A stretch of 64,000 bases of DNA, taken from Actinomycetes bacterium. GTDB taxonomy: Bacteria; Actinomycetota; Actinomycetes; Actinomycetales; Actinomycetaceae. The notes beneath the pieces were generated by a model, which was not told the DNA's origin, did no database searches, and was given only the letters and a program-made list of their open reading frames with translations. Within the stretch, counting starts at the first letter, position 1. The number at the start of each line of letters is the position of its first letter. Shown piece after piece: positions 45,973 to 54,492 of the stretch. Position numbers and translations under genes: made by a program. The stretch is from positions 1 through 64,000 of the forward strand of contig JAEWEQ010000061.1 in NCBI GenBank assembly GCA_023389315.1, read 5' to 3'.

Positions 45973-46758
45973 CTACGCCACCGGGGTGGCGCCGCCGTCC
46001 AGTCGCAAACTAGTGCCCGTGATATAGGCTGCCGGCGCGGACGCCAAGAAAGCTATCGCCGCACCCATCTCCGCTGGCTTTCCCAACCGGCGCACCGGAA
46101 TGGTGTTTTCAAACTTGGCGCGCACCGCCTCGGCCGTGCTGCCCTCACGCTCCGCCTGATCCGCATCCAACTGGTCGATACGCGGGGTGGCGATGCGACC
46201 GGGGTGGACCAGGTTAACGGTGACACCGTCGGGCCCAACTTCAGTGGCCAACGCCTTCAAGTAACCGGCCAGCGCCTGCCGCCCCAAGGTGGAAAGTACC
46301 AACTGTTCGCTGGGCGTAATCACTGCGGTGGAGCCGATGGCGATGATGCGCCCCCAACCGCGCTCACGCATGCCAGGTAGCGTGGCGCCCACCATCTGCA
46401 CGTGCGGGGTCAGCAGGCGACGCACCGCGCCCTCCACGTCCTCGCCGCTAACAGCGCTGGGTAGGCCGGGTTTGGGGCCGGGGCCGTTTAGTACCAAAAT
46501 GTCGATCGCGCCCAGCTCTTTTACGCAAGTGGCGAGGGCGGACTCCACTGTTTGCGCATCTTCAACGTCCATAGGCGCGGCGATGGCGGTTCCCCCACTG
46601 GCGCGGATTTCATCGACCACCGGCTGACAGCGTTCGCGAGTGCGGCCGGTGACGCACACTTTCACGCCCTCAGCACCCAACGCCAGGGCAGCGCCGCGCC
46701 CCAAACCGGAGGTGGAGGCGGCTACAAACGCCACCCGGTTAGCGATTCCTAAGTCCAT
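45973..46758 (-). CDS. Short-chain dehydrogenase/reductase lacking the catalytic Tyr
   Basis: 261 residues from the ATG at 46758. Nucleotide motif is altered (AASTSGLGRGAALAL, TGxxxGIG type), with LNGPGPKPG at the NNAG position. The active-site Ser (IGSTAV) and Lys (LAGYLKALATE) are present, but where Tyr is expected the sequence reads LSTLGRQALAGYLK, with Ser. This pattern is shared by a divergent SDR branch annotated as 3-oxoacyl reductase-like. Function unknown. GGGGAG lies just before the ATG; the upstream TTG is inside the Shine-Dalgarno. Downstream of the potassium genes with a 51-bp gap. Confidence 0.85.
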   Translation of the reverse strand: MDLGIANRVAFVAASTSGLGRGAALALGAEGVKVCVTGRTRERCQPVVDEIRASGGTAIAAPMDVEDAQTVESALATCVKELGAIDILVLNGPGPKPGLPSAVSGEDVEGAVRRLLTPHVQMVGATLPGMRERGWGRIIAIGSTAVITPSEQLVLSTLGRQALAGYLKALATEVGPDGVTVNLVHPGRIATPRIDQLDADQAEREGSTAEAVRAKFENTIPVRRLGKPAEMGAAIAFLASAPAAYITGTSLRLDGGATPVA

Positions 46759-46809
46759 CTGCTCCCCCTTCAACAGGTTTGAAGTGGCCGGCGCTGGACT
46801 ATTTGCGTA

Positions 46810-47499
46810 TCACTGCCGGAAGGCTGTGTCCAACTTCTTTGCCGGGCCAGCTACCAAAACGGTTTGACCTTTACGTACCACGGTATCAGCAACCGCCGAC
46901 AACCAATTGCCTTCTTCGTCGCGCACCCCGATGATGGTGATCCCCAGGCGGGAGCGGATCGCCAGTTGCGACAGCGGCACCCCGGTGTACTTTTCCGGCA
47001 TCACGGTGGTGGCCATGGCGAAACCGTGGCCCAGGTCGAAGTAGTCCGAAAGGGAGCGGGTCAGCAGGTGCGCGGCCCGCACCCCCATGTCCTTTTCCGG
47101 ATGGAAAATGTGTTTGATGCCCATTTGTGCGAGGATTTCACCTTGCTGCTCGGTGGAAGCCTTCGCCCAGATCTCGGGGCCGTCGAGTTTAAGTAAGGCC
47201 GAGGCCACCAGGATGGAGGCCGCCAGGTCAGCTCCGATGGCGACCACCGCGTTGGGGAACTCATCGACCCCCAGCTGCCGCAGGGTTTCCACGTCGGAGG
47301 CATCGGCGCGCACCACCTGGGTGAGTTTGCCGTTCATGGACTGCACCGTGGCTTCGTGGTTGTCGATGCCCAGCACCTCCACCCCGGAGGCGATGAGTTC
47401 TTCAGCCATGGCGCGCCCGAAGCGCCCCAAGCCGATGATGACCACGCCACCGTTGTCAGGGTTGATGTGGGGATGGAGGGAAAACGTGAGCCTAGCCAA
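46810..47499 (-). CDS. Potassium uptake regulatory subunit (TrkA/KtrA-like)
   Basis: 229 residues. RCK N-domain with VVIIGLGRFGRAMAEELIAS at about 19-38 and the acidic ribose contact GIDNHE; RCK C-domain from about 140. It binds NAD(H)/ATP and gates the membrane subunit; KtrA-type C-domains may also bind c-di-AMP, and this genome carries a c-di-AMP riboswitch. Its start overlaps the end of the trkH-like gene by eight bases. Confidence 0.93.
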   Translation of the reverse strand: MARLTFSLHPHINPDNGGVVIIGLGRFGRAMAEELIASGVEVLGIDNHEATVQSMNGKLTQVVRADASDVETLRQLGVDEFPNAVVAIGADLAASILVASALLKLDGPEIWAKASTEQQGEILAQMGIKHIFHPEKDMGVRAAHLLTRSLSDYFDLGHGFAMATTVMPEKYTGVPLSQLAIRSRLGITIIGVRDEEGNWLSAVADTVVRKGQTVLVAGPAKKLDTAFRQ

Positions 47500-48919
47500 T
47501 GAGGGGCCTTTCTTTGGGGAGTTCGAAACGTGGCATTTGCGGGTTGATGGCCAGGGCGGTGGCGACCGTTATGGGTCCCACACGTCCGAAGAACATCAAC
47601 AGGGTCAGCATGATCTGCACGCTGATGGGAAGGGTCGGGGTGATGCCGGTGGATAGTCCGACTGTCCCCAAAGCGGAGGTAACTTCAAACAGGGAGCGGT
47701 CCATGCCGTGCTCGGTAAGCAGCATCATCACCCCGGTGCATACCACCACGATAGTGAACGCCAGTACCAACACGGTGGTGGCTTGGCGGTGCACCGAGCG
47801 GCCGATACGTGAGCCGAGGACGTTCACTGCCCGCCCGGCTTTCACTTCGGTTAACACCATGAAGAACAGCACCAGCGCGGTAGTTACCTTCATACCGCCG
47901 GCGGTCCCAGCGGGGCCACCTCCGATGAACATAAGGAAGTCAGTGACCAGCAAGGTGACGTCCGATTGGGCTCCGATATCCATGGCGTTGAAACCGGCGG
48001 TGCGAGGTGAAACAGCGGTGAAGAAAGACAGCAGCAGTTTGCCTGGCACTGACAGGGAAGCCATAGTGGCTTGGTTGTTCCACTCCAAGATAGCGATGGC
48101 GGCCCACCCACCCAGTAGCAAAGCTGCGGTACCGAACAGCACCATGCGGGTGTTGAGGGAGAAATACATCAGGGTTTTGCCGCGGGCCTTCAGGGCGCGT
48201 CGAAACTCGATTAACACGGGGAAGCCCAAACCGCCGATGATGATGAGGAAGCTGATGGGGAGGATCATCAGCGGGTCGGTGGCGAAACTCATCAGCGAGT
48301 CAGTGTAGAGGGAAAAGCCGGCGTTGTTGAAGGCCGACACCGCGAAAAACACTCCGTGCCCGAGGGCGTGGGAGAATGACTCTCCTTTGCGCCAGAACAA
48401 GTCCAACACCATGGGGATAGCGAAGAGCGCCTGGATCCCCAGGGAGTACATCACGATGCGGCGCACCACTGCGGCAATTTCGCGCGGCGACACCAGCCCC
48501 GCGACGGAGGCCACCACGATGCGTTGGCGCAGGTTCAGCCGGTCGGCGATCAGCAGTGCCATCAACGCACCCAGCGTCATGGTTCCTAAGCCACCGATCT
48601 CCATCAAGATGGCTAAGACCACGTGCCCGAAGGTAGTCCAGTAGGTCTGGGTATCAACCACGATCAGGCCGGTCACGCAGGAAGCGGAAGTGGCGGTGAA
48701 GAATGCTGCGCTAAGGGGCGCACCGCCCTCGAGCGCCGGTCCCGCCAGACGCGCGGGACTGCCGCCTGGCCAAGCTGGTGCCCCGGTGCGGGCGATGGGG
48801 AGCATCAAAAGTAGCGTCCCCAGCATTATGACTCCCGCCAGTGCGAGGGCGGAGGCGCGCGCTGGTTGCGAAAGCAACCCGGGGCGGGTGCGCGAAGGCC
48901 CGCGAGAAAATAGGCCCAC
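47492..48919 (-). CDS. Potassium uptake membrane subunit (TrkH/KtrB-like)
   Basis: 475 residues, four M1-P-M2 repeats. Pore-loop glycines appear in TSASCVTGL, SAFNNAGFSL, SPRTAGFNAM and ALGTVGLSTG, the degenerate selectivity filter of the SKT family; VATALAINPQMPRF near the end is typical of KtrB. It imports K+ (with Na+ in Ktr systems). It sits in a run lysS, this gene, trkA-like, SDR on the minus strand, 9 bp after lysS. Confidence 0.93.
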   Translation of the reverse strand: MGLFSRGPSRTRPGLLSQPARASALALAGVIMLGTLLLMLPIARTGAPAWPGGSPARLAGPALEGGAPLSAAFFTATSASCVTGLIVVDTQTYWTTFGHVVLAILMEIGGLGTMTLGALMALLIADRLNLRQRIVVASVAGLVSPREIAAVVRRIVMYSLGIQALFAIPMVLDLFWRKGESFSHALGHGVFFAVSAFNNAGFSLYTDSLMSFATDPLMILPISFLIIIGGLGFPVLIEFRRALKARGKTLMYFSLNTRMVLFGTAALLLGGWAAIAILEWNNQATMASLSVPGKLLLSFFTAVSPRTAGFNAMDIGAQSDVTLLVTDFLMFIGGGPAGTAGGMKVTTALVLFFMVLTEVKAGRAVNVLGSRIGRSVHRQATTVLVLAFTIVVVCTGVMMLLTEHGMDRSLFEVTSALGTVGLSTGITPTLPISVQIMLTLLMFFGRVGPITVATALAINPQMPRFELPKERPLIG

Positions 48920-48928
48920 AGGCGGGTA

Positions 48929-50473
48929 CTATCCGAGTCGCTTTACGAGGGGGAAGGTGATGGTTTCGCGAATCCCCTGACCGGTTAGGGCCATCAGTAG
49001 GCGATCCAATCCCATACCCATGCCGCCTGTGGGGGGCATGCCCTGTTCCATGGCTTCGAGGAAGTCCTCATCCAGAACCATGGCTTCAGGGTCGCCCTTG
49101 GCGGCGGCCAGGGCTTGCATTTCGAAACGCTCACGCTGGATCACCGGGTCGATCAGTTCCGAATACGCGGTAGCCAGTTCGAAGCCGCGCACGTACAGGT
49201 CCCACTTCTCGACGCGTCCGGGCAGGGACCGGTGGGCGCGCACCAGCGGGGAGGTATCCACGGGGAAGTCGCGCACGAAGGTGGGTTCCCACAGGTGGTC
49301 GCCGACCAGTTCTTCGAAAATCAACTCCACGATCTTGCCATCGAGGGCGTGGTCGGGGACGTCAATATCGTGCTGTCCGGCCAGTGCCAGCAGACGCTCG
49401 CGCGGGGTGGAGGGGTCCACGTCCTCGCCCACCGCTTGCGAAACTGCCTCATAAAGGCTGATGGATTTCCACTCCCCCGACAGGTCGTAGGTGGAGCCGT
49501 CGGCCAGGGTCACCACTTCGGTGCCGAGGGCGTCGCGGGCAGCCTTTTGCACGAACTCGCGGGTGCGACGGGCCATGGAATCGTAGGTGCCGTAAGCTTC
49601 GTAGGCTTCCAGCATGGTGAACTCCGGGGAGTGGGAGGAGTCAGCGCCTTCGTTACGGAAGTTGCGGTTGATTTCGAAGACCTTTTCAATGCCGCCCACC
49701 ACTGCGCGTTTGAGGAACAACTCCGGGGCAATACGCAGGTATAGCTCGGTGTCGTAGGCGTTCATGTGGGTTTGGAAGGGGCGAGCAGCAGCGCCACCGT
49801 GGATGTTTTGCAACATCGGGGTTTCGATCTCAATGAACCCGGCGTCGTCGAAATATTCGCGCAGGGAACGCACCACCTTGGCGCGCATACGCACCATGTC
49901 TCGGGCGGCAGGGCGCACGATCATGTCCAGGTGACGGCGGCGGATGCGCGATTCTTCCGACAGCGTCATCTCTTCACCGTCTTCGGTGGTGAAGGTCTTG
50001 GGCAGGGGGCGCAGGGCTTTGCCGGCCAGTTGCCAGGCGGGCACGTCTTCGCCGGCAGTGGCGAGGACGGACAGTTCCCCGCGGCGCGAGCGCAGCGGGT
50101 GGCCGTGCACGAACAGGTGGTCGCCCAGGTCGACGTCTGCTTTGAAGTCCTTGAGGCTGTCGATGCCAATATCCTTAGCGGAGAGCATGATTTGTAGGCG
50201 GTTTCCGGCGCCGTCTTGGATCACCGTGAACACGAGTTTGCCCGATCCACGGATGAACATCACGCGGCCAGCTAGGCCCACTACGTCCTCGGACTGCTGA
50301 TCGGTTTCCAAGTGGTCGTACTGGCTGCGAACCTGTTCGATACTGGAAGTGATCGGCAGTTGCGCCGGATAAGGGTCGCGTCCGGCGGCGAGCAGGCGGT
50401 CGCGTTTTTCGCGACGCACGCGCACTTGTTCGGGAGCGTTAGGGGTTTCGTTCACGGTTGTTTGAGATTCCAC
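48929..50473 (-). CDS. lysS: Lysyl-tRNA synthetase (class II)
   Basis: 514 residues. N-terminal OB-fold anticodon domain to about 170; class II motif 2 as NFRNEGADSSHSPEFTMLE and motif 3 as GMGMGLDRLLMALTG near the C-terminus, with LVRAHRSLPGRVEKWDLYV between. Essential lysine charging in the cytoplasm. The ATG at 50473 gives the usual length. It heads the run leading into the potassium uptake genes. Confidence 0.97.
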   Translation of the reverse strand: MESQTTVNETPNAPEQVRVRREKRDRLLAAGRDPYPAQLPITSSIEQVRSQYDHLETDQQSEDVVGLAGRVMFIRGSGKLVFTVIQDGAGNRLQIMLSAKDIGIDSLKDFKADVDLGDHLFVHGHPLRSRRGELSVLATAGEDVPAWQLAGKALRPLPKTFTTEDGEEMTLSEESRIRRRHLDMIVRPAARDMVRMRAKVVRSLREYFDDAGFIEIETPMLQNIHGGAAARPFQTHMNAYDTELYLRIAPELFLKRAVVGGIEKVFEINRNFRNEGADSSHSPEFTMLEAYEAYGTYDSMARRTREFVQKAARDALGTEVVTLADGSTYDLSGEWKSISLYEAVSQAVGEDVDPSTPRERLLALAGQHDIDVPDHALDGKIVELIFEELVGDHLWEPTFVRDFPVDTSPLVRAHRSLPGRVEKWDLYVRGFELATAYSELIDPVIQRERFEMQALAAAKGDPEAMVLDEDFLEAMEQGMPPTGGMGMGLDRLLMALTGQGIRETITFPLVKRLG

Positions 50474-50578
50474 GCCTCTATCGTAGCGTTAGCGGCGGCG
50501 CCGACGCATTCAGCGCGGGTGTGAGGGTGGCTACCGCCGGGACGCTGCCCGCACTGCCTGCGGCGCCTGCGCGGGCGA

Positions 50579-51271
50579 CTACTCGTCGATAACGCGCGCC
50601 AACGCCCGATCGACGTCGTGAGAGCAACTCACCCACGGCCCCACTTCCAGCTCCCCCCAATGGTCAATGCGGGCGTGGGCTGCCACCTGGCGCACCACGT
50701 CCTCGCCCGTAGTATCGGCGCCGGTAAGGACCACCTGGTCAGCGTAGAGCAGGTCGTCGACCAGCACTTCACTGACGGTGGCGTCCGAGTCATCGGACCA
50801 GTCGGGAGATTCCACCAGGCGACAGGTGTGCATCCACTGGCTCACATCGAAATCGTCGCTGGCCCCTACCAGTAGTTGCAGCGCCACTTGCGTATCGACC
50901 GCGGTGATCGCCCTCGCCAATCGGAAATGGCGCAGCGGGCTGGCGGGCATTTCGATGGCTTGTTGGAGGCGCACGCTGGCGCTGGCCAGTTCGATGCCGC
51001 CAGGAATGATGACGAGGACGGGGCCGCCGCTGGGCAGGTCGGCCAGCAGGTTGGCGACTAGTTCCACCGTGGCGCAGGTGAGGCAGCTGATTTCGCGGAT
51101 TTGGCGGTAGGTTTCCTCGCTGCCGGCGCGCGTGATGGTGATTTCGTAGGTTTCCCAATCGGTTTCGAAATCGAGTGCGATGGTGGTCAGGTTGGACACG
51201 CCGTGGGTGGCCCATTGAAAGCAGCTGCGGGCGATGAGGTCGTGGGCGCTCGCGATTAGCAGTGGTCGCAT
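50579..51271 (-). CDS. COG0523/CobW-like protein without a P-loop, Zur-box linked
   Basis: 230 residues. It keeps the COG0523 order: CLTC at 63-66 in place of the CxCC metal motif, a strand VLVIIPGGIEL like the following VVIE(T/P)xG block, RAITAVDTQVA like VVxVVDA, and LLYADQVVLTGAD where GTPases have ADxxxLNKxD. The N-terminus (MRPLLIASAHDLIARS) has no GxxGxGK(T/S), and the NKxD equivalent is changed, so GTP use is doubtful. It is divergent from zinc-free L33/L36 across a Zur-type box, so a role in zinc starvation is likely. Start at ATG 51271. Confidence 0.7.
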   Translation of the reverse strand: MRPLLIASAHDLIARSCFQWATHGVSNLTTIALDFETDWETYEITITRAGSEETYRQIREISCLTCATVELVANLLADLPSGGPVLVIIPGGIELASASVRLQQAIEMPASPLRHFRLARAITAVDTQVALQLLVGASDDFDVSQWMHTCRLVESPDWSDDSDATVSEVLVDDLLYADQVVLTGADTTGEDVVRQVAAHARIDHWGELEVGPWVSCSHDVDRALARVIDE

Positions 51272-51332
51272 GTTTCCCCATTCTAGGTGGTGTGGGCGGC
51301 AGGTCGGGAGATGTCCACAACCCGAGCACTGT

Positions 51333-51347
51333 TGATAACCATTATCA
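51333..51347. promoter_or_regulatory. Zur-type operator
   Basis: TGATAACCATTATCA is a 15-bp palindrome (TGATAA and TTATCA around CCA) between divergent genes, both of zinc-starvation type. It matches the TGAnAATnATTnTCA-like Zur consensus of actinobacteria by form. A single box could control both directions. Confidence 0.8.
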
Positions 51348-51417
51348 TTAAGTGTATCGTGTGGAAACGCAAGTCACCCCACGCAGGGTGTGAAATGAAA
51401 GACTGAGGAAGACACCG

Positions 51418-51588
51418 ATGGCCAGTAAACACGCGGATATCCGCCCCGTAATCAAACTCGTTTCCACCGCCGGAACCGGATACACCTACGTCACGCGCAA
51501 AAACCGGCGCAACACTCCGGACCGCCTGGTGATCCGCAAATACGACCCGGTGGTACGCCGGCACGTGGAGTTCAAAGAAAGCCGCTGA
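51418..51588 (+). CDS. rpmG: Ribosomal protein L33, zinc-independent paralogue
   Basis: 56 residues: ADIRPVIKLVSTAGTGYTYV and KNRRNTPDRLVIRKYDPV are the L33 hallmarks. No cysteine occurs, so the zinc ribbon is absent. Such C-minus paralogues replace zinc-binding L33 when zinc is scarce and free the metal. GAGGAAG precedes the ATG. Followed by L36 after 31 bp in one Zur-box-controlled unit. Confidence 0.95.
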   Translation: MASKHADIRPVIKLVSTAGTGYTYVTRKNRRNTPDRLVIRKYDPVVRRHVEFKESR

Positions 51589-51619
51589 GCCGTTTACCAG
51601 TTAGATAGGAAGGCAGAAA

Positions 51620-51742
51620 ATGAAGGTTCGAGCATCATTGCGCGCGCTGAAAGAAAAAGACGGGTCAATGGTGGTTCGCCGCCGCGGGAAGACCTACGTG
51701 ATTAACAAACGTAACCCGCGCTTCAAAGCCCGCCAAGGCTAG
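51620..51742 (+). CDS. rpmJ: Ribosomal protein L36, zinc-independent paralogue
   Basis: 40 residues: MKVRASLRALKEKDGSMVVR then RGKTYVINKRNPRFKARQG. The four zinc ligands of standard L36 are missing and the length is the longer rpmJ2 type. Shine-Dalgarno GGAAGG lies before the ATG at 51620. Partner of the zinc-free L33. Confidence 0.95.
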   Translation: MKVRASLRALKEKDGSMVVRRRGKTYVINKRNPRFKARQG

Positions 51743-51744
51743 GG

Positions 51745-51830
51745 GCGGCGCGCACTGGCGCCGCGAAGCGGCCTCACAGGGCGGCGCGCAGAGGCGGCGC
51801 GCAGAGGCGGCGCGTAGCGCCCTCACAGGG
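51745..51830. repeat. 13-bp-periodic GC-rich repeats after rpmJ
   Basis: Several near-copies of GGCGGCGCGCAGA follow each other at 13-bp steps, three of them contiguous (about 51780-51817), and CCTCACAGGG occurs on either side. It is a simple low-complexity tract; the 13-bp step equals that of the 24336 array but the unit is different. Confidence 0.6.
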
Positions 51831-51887
51831 CGACGAGATGCGGGGCGGCACTCATAGGGTCGCCCGCTCCCCTAACACCCAGAAAAC

Positions 51888-51927
51888 GACCGGTTCGAAC
51901 TGACAGGAGAGGCAGTTCGAACCGGTT
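51888..51927. terminator. Bidirectional terminator between rpmJ and panD
   Basis: ACCGGTTCGAACTG (51889-51902) pairs perfectly with CAGTTCGAACCGGT (51913-51926); AAAAC lies before and TTCT after. It serves convergent rpmJ and panD. Confidence 0.85.
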
Positions 51928-51965
51928 TCTACGTGTACAGGGCACCGTCCTCGCAAACCGCGGGT

Positions 51966-52493
51966 TCAGCGCGCGGGCGACTGCAACGGACCGGGGCCGC
52001 CGGTGGCGTCTTCCAAACCCTGCGGCACCGCGCCCAGGTCCGCTCCCCGATCAATGATGCGGTTGTTCTCATCCACCAGCACCACGCGCGGACGGTAGGA
52101 ACGAGCCACCGCATCGGGCACCGCGGCGTAACACATTATGATCACCACGTCGCCCTTGCTCACCAGGTGTGCGGCCGCACCATTTAGCTGTACCACGCCC
52201 GAGCCCGCCGGGCCGGCAATGGTGTAGGTGGTCAAGCGCGAACCATTGGTGACGTTGACGACGTCAACTTGTTGGCCATCTAAAATATCGGCCGCAGCTA
52301 ACAACTGTGCGTCCACCGTGATAGACCCAACGTAGTGCAAATCGGCGCCCGTCACAGTGGCGCGGTGGATCTTGCCCGTCACCATGGTGCGCAGCAATCC
52401 GGGGACCACCGCAGAAACAGCGTCCCCAGGAACCGCGACGGAACCGTTATCCCCCGCCACGGGCTGGCCACTCATCGCATGAGAGTGCGTCAT
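51966..52493 (-). CDS. panD: Aspartate 1-decarboxylase with N-terminal extension
   Basis: 175 residues. The PanD core starts at about residue 33: LLRTMVTGKIHRATVTGADL, with the self-cleavage site G56-S57 in HYVGS, NGSRLTTYTI, LNGAAAHLVSKGD. Cleavage creates the pyruvoyl cofactor that makes beta-alanine for pantothenate. About 32 residues precede the usual start; the ATG at 52493 overlaps the panC stop (ATGA), supporting it, although an internal start is possible. Last gene of the panC-panD pair. Confidence 0.93.
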   Translation of the reverse strand: MTHSHAMSGQPVAGDNGSVAVPGDAVSAVVPGLLRTMVTGKIHRATVTGADLHYVGSITVDAQLLAAADILDGQQVDVVNVTNGSRLTTYTIAGPAGSGVVQLNGAAAHLVSKGDVVIIMCYAAVPDAVARSYRPRVVLVDENNRIIDRGADLGAVPQGLEDATGGPGPLQSPAR

Positions 52494-53347
52494 CGGATAT
52501 GCACCTCAGTGTTGTCAATCAGTCTGGTAGTTCCCACCTTAGCGGCTACCGCCAGCACCGCATCCGCGGGGCCTTGCGTCACCGGTGTGAAATCTACCGG
52601 ATCGACCAGCGCCACGTAGTCCAGCTCCACACCTGGCTCCGAGACGATCATCTGGCGCACCGCGTCCACCACCTGGGCGGCGTCCGCGCCTTCGGGCGCC
52701 AACTGCGCGCCGTGACGCAAAGCTCGCGACAGCACGAGGGCGTGGGAACGCTCCGACGCGGAAAGGTAAGCGTTGCGTGAAGAAAGTGCCAAACCGTCCT
52801 CGGCGCGCACAATATCCACACCAACGATCTGGATGGGCATGTCCAAGTCACGCACCATCTGGCGGATGATTGCCAACTGCTGGGCATCCTTGCGTCCGAA
52901 GAGCGCCACCTGGGGGCGGACCAGGTTGAAAACCTTATTGACCACCAGGCAAACGCCGGCGAAGTGCGTGGGGCGGGTGGCGCCTTCCAAAACCTTCGCA
53001 GTGGGGCCCGGATCGATGCGCACGCGCGCCTCGCCGTGAGGGTAGACCTCCTCCACCGCGGGGGCGTACACCAAATCCGCCCCCACGGTTGACAGGGCGT
53101 GGACGTCAGCGTCCAAGGTGCGCGGGTAAGCGTCGAAATCCTCGCCGGGGGCGAACTGGGTGGGGTTTACGAAAATCGTCACCACCACGTGGTCACCGTG
53201 TTTGCGGGCCTGGCGCACCAGCTCCAAGTGCCCCGCGTGGAGTGCGCCCATGGTCATCACCAGGGCGCGTTTGCCTGGAAGCTGCTCCAAGGCAGCGGTC
53301 AGATCGGCGCGAGTATGAACCACTTTCGGGGTGTGCGGTGCGGTCAC
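52490..53347 (-). CDS. panC: Pantothenate synthetase
   Basis: 285 residues. Nucleotidyltransferase HIGH-like motif TMGALHAGHLELVRQA, FVNPTQFAPGEDFDAYPR, and the KMSKS-like ALSSRNAYLS. It joins pantoate and beta-alanine with ATP. AAGG eight bases before the GTG at 53347 fixes the start. Coupled to panD. A 236-bp spacer separates it from the DUF2520 gene, which in relatives belongs to the same functional group. Confidence 0.96.
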   Translation of the reverse strand: MTAPHTPKVVHTRADLTAALEQLPGKRALVMTMGALHAGHLELVRQARKHGDHVVVTIFVNPTQFAPGEDFDAYPRTLDADVHALSTVGADLVYAPAVEEVYPHGEARVRIDPGPTAKVLEGATRPTHFAGVCLVVNKVFNLVRPQVALFGRKDAQQLAIIRQMVRDLDMPIQIVGVDIVRAEDGLALSSRNAYLSASERSHALVLSRALRHGAQLAPEGADAAQVVDAVRQMIVSEPGVELDYVALVDPVDFTPVTQGPADAVLAVAAKVGTTRLIDNTEVHIR

Positions 53348-53505
53348 GATAGAAGCCTTCCCGGTTAAAACAGTCGATAGCAGATCCCCACCTGGCTGGC
53401 GCGCGGCCAACCCTGGAGGTAAGGTTCGCCTCGGTTTGTTGCCAAACCTCCTCCCCTATTGTGCGTGGAAGCAGGGGGTAAGCGCGACTTTCAAGGGCCG
53501 ATTAT

Positions 53506-53612
53506 GGCGTATCCCGCACGGCCAAGGTTAAGGCGCATTCCGCGCGACGTGCAGGTCATGGCTTACCGCGTAAGGCCAGGAGGCTACGGCTTATCGCGCA
53601 GGGCTAGGAGCA
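53506..53612. repeat. Four degenerate ~28-bp repeats near the DUF2520 stop
   Basis: Units starting GGCGTATCCCGCACGGCCAA (53506), then at 53532, 53560 and 53588, share the pattern GGC-TAT-CGCG-GGCCAGGA at steps of 26, 28 and 28 bp. The last unit runs into the 3' end of the coding sequence ending at 53584. Alignment by eye, moderate similarity. Confidence 0.45.
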
Positions 53613-54492
53613 CCGCGTCCAGCTGACGCTGACTGAGCCGACCGGCCTCGTGCGCCAAAAGCGCAGTGGCTTGCGCGAGCGCCAAATACGTGTCGGCAAC
53701 CTCGCGCGAACCAAAATACGGCGGGCAGGCCGCGGGACTTTGCTGCAACGACTGCAACTGCGTCAGGTGACGACGCAAAGTCCCCGTATCCGCGCGCACC
53801 ACCGGACCAGTGAGGGCACTGGGATCTTCCGCTAGCGCATTCTCTAAAGACGCCTGCGCTAGGGGACGCAAAAACGCTCCCGAATCCTCCACCCCCGCTA
53901 ACTCCAGGGCGCTGCGCGCCTGGATGAGGACGGTGAAGATGTGGTTCGCACCGTGCGTGAGAGCAGCGTGATAGAGCTGGCGCTGACCGTCCTCGATCGG
54001 CACCGGCTGGGCTTGCAACTCGTAAATCAAGGCCTGCGCGATCGGCATCGCCACCGCGCTGGCGGTAACCGCCACCGGGCAGTCCACCAGGCGCTGCAAG
54101 TCCAGGCTATAGCCCGAAAATGTCATCGCCGGGTGGATGGCGATGGTGAGGGCCCCAGCGCGGGCTGCCGGTTCGAGCACGTCCAGGCCGTGAGAGCCGC
54201 TGGCGTGCAGCACGATCTGACCCGGACGCCAACGACCCAGCTTCGCCAGTGAATCCACCACCGGGCCAACGGCATCATCGGGAGTGGTTACCGCCACCAG
54301 GTCGGCGTCGGGAAGTTCATCGGCCGCCACCATCGGAGTGTCTGGCAGTTGCCAGGAGAGGGCGTCGCGAACTTGTTCTTTGCTCGAGGACGTGGTGGCC
54401 ACGATGGTGTGGCCGACGTTCTTCCACCCCATGGCGAGGGCGCGCCCCACCCGTCCGGGGCCGATGATGGCGATGCGCAGGCGGTTACTCAT
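53584..54492 (-). CDS. Rossmann-like/DUF2520 oxidoreductase-like protein
   Basis: 302 residues. N-terminal NAD(P)-binding motif IAIIGPGRVGRALAMGW, then DADLVAVTTPDDAVGPVV and IVLHASGSHGLDVL; the DUF2520 helical domain includes AIHPAMTFSG and ALTHGANHIFTVL. It resembles ketopantoate reductase and pyrroline carboxylate reductase folds. Commonly encoded just before panC in actinobacteria, so a part in pantothenate supply has been suggested. The ATG at 54492 overlaps the PH-domain gene by eight bases; a Pro/Arg-rich upstream extension is rejected. Confidence 0.88.
   Translation of the reverse strand: MSNRLRIAIIGPGRVGRALAMGWKNVGHTIVATTSSSKEQVRDALSWQLPDTPMVAADELPDADLVAVTTPDDAVGPVVDSLAKLGRWRPGQIVLHASGSHGLDVLEPAARAGALTIAIHPAMTFSGYSLDLQRLVDCPVAVTASAVAMPIAQALIYELQAQPVPIEDGQRQLYHAALTHGANHIFTVLIQARSALELAGVEDSGAFLRPLAQASLENALAEDPSALTGPVVRADTGTLRRHLTQLQSLQQSPAACPPYFGSREVADTYLALAQATALLAHEAGRLSQRQLDAVLLALRDKP

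Noticed and set aside
46759..46773. Upstream TTG start of the SDR gene
   Set aside because: The codons between TTG and ATG are the Shine-Dalgarno (GGGGAG), so the ATG at 46758 is the start.
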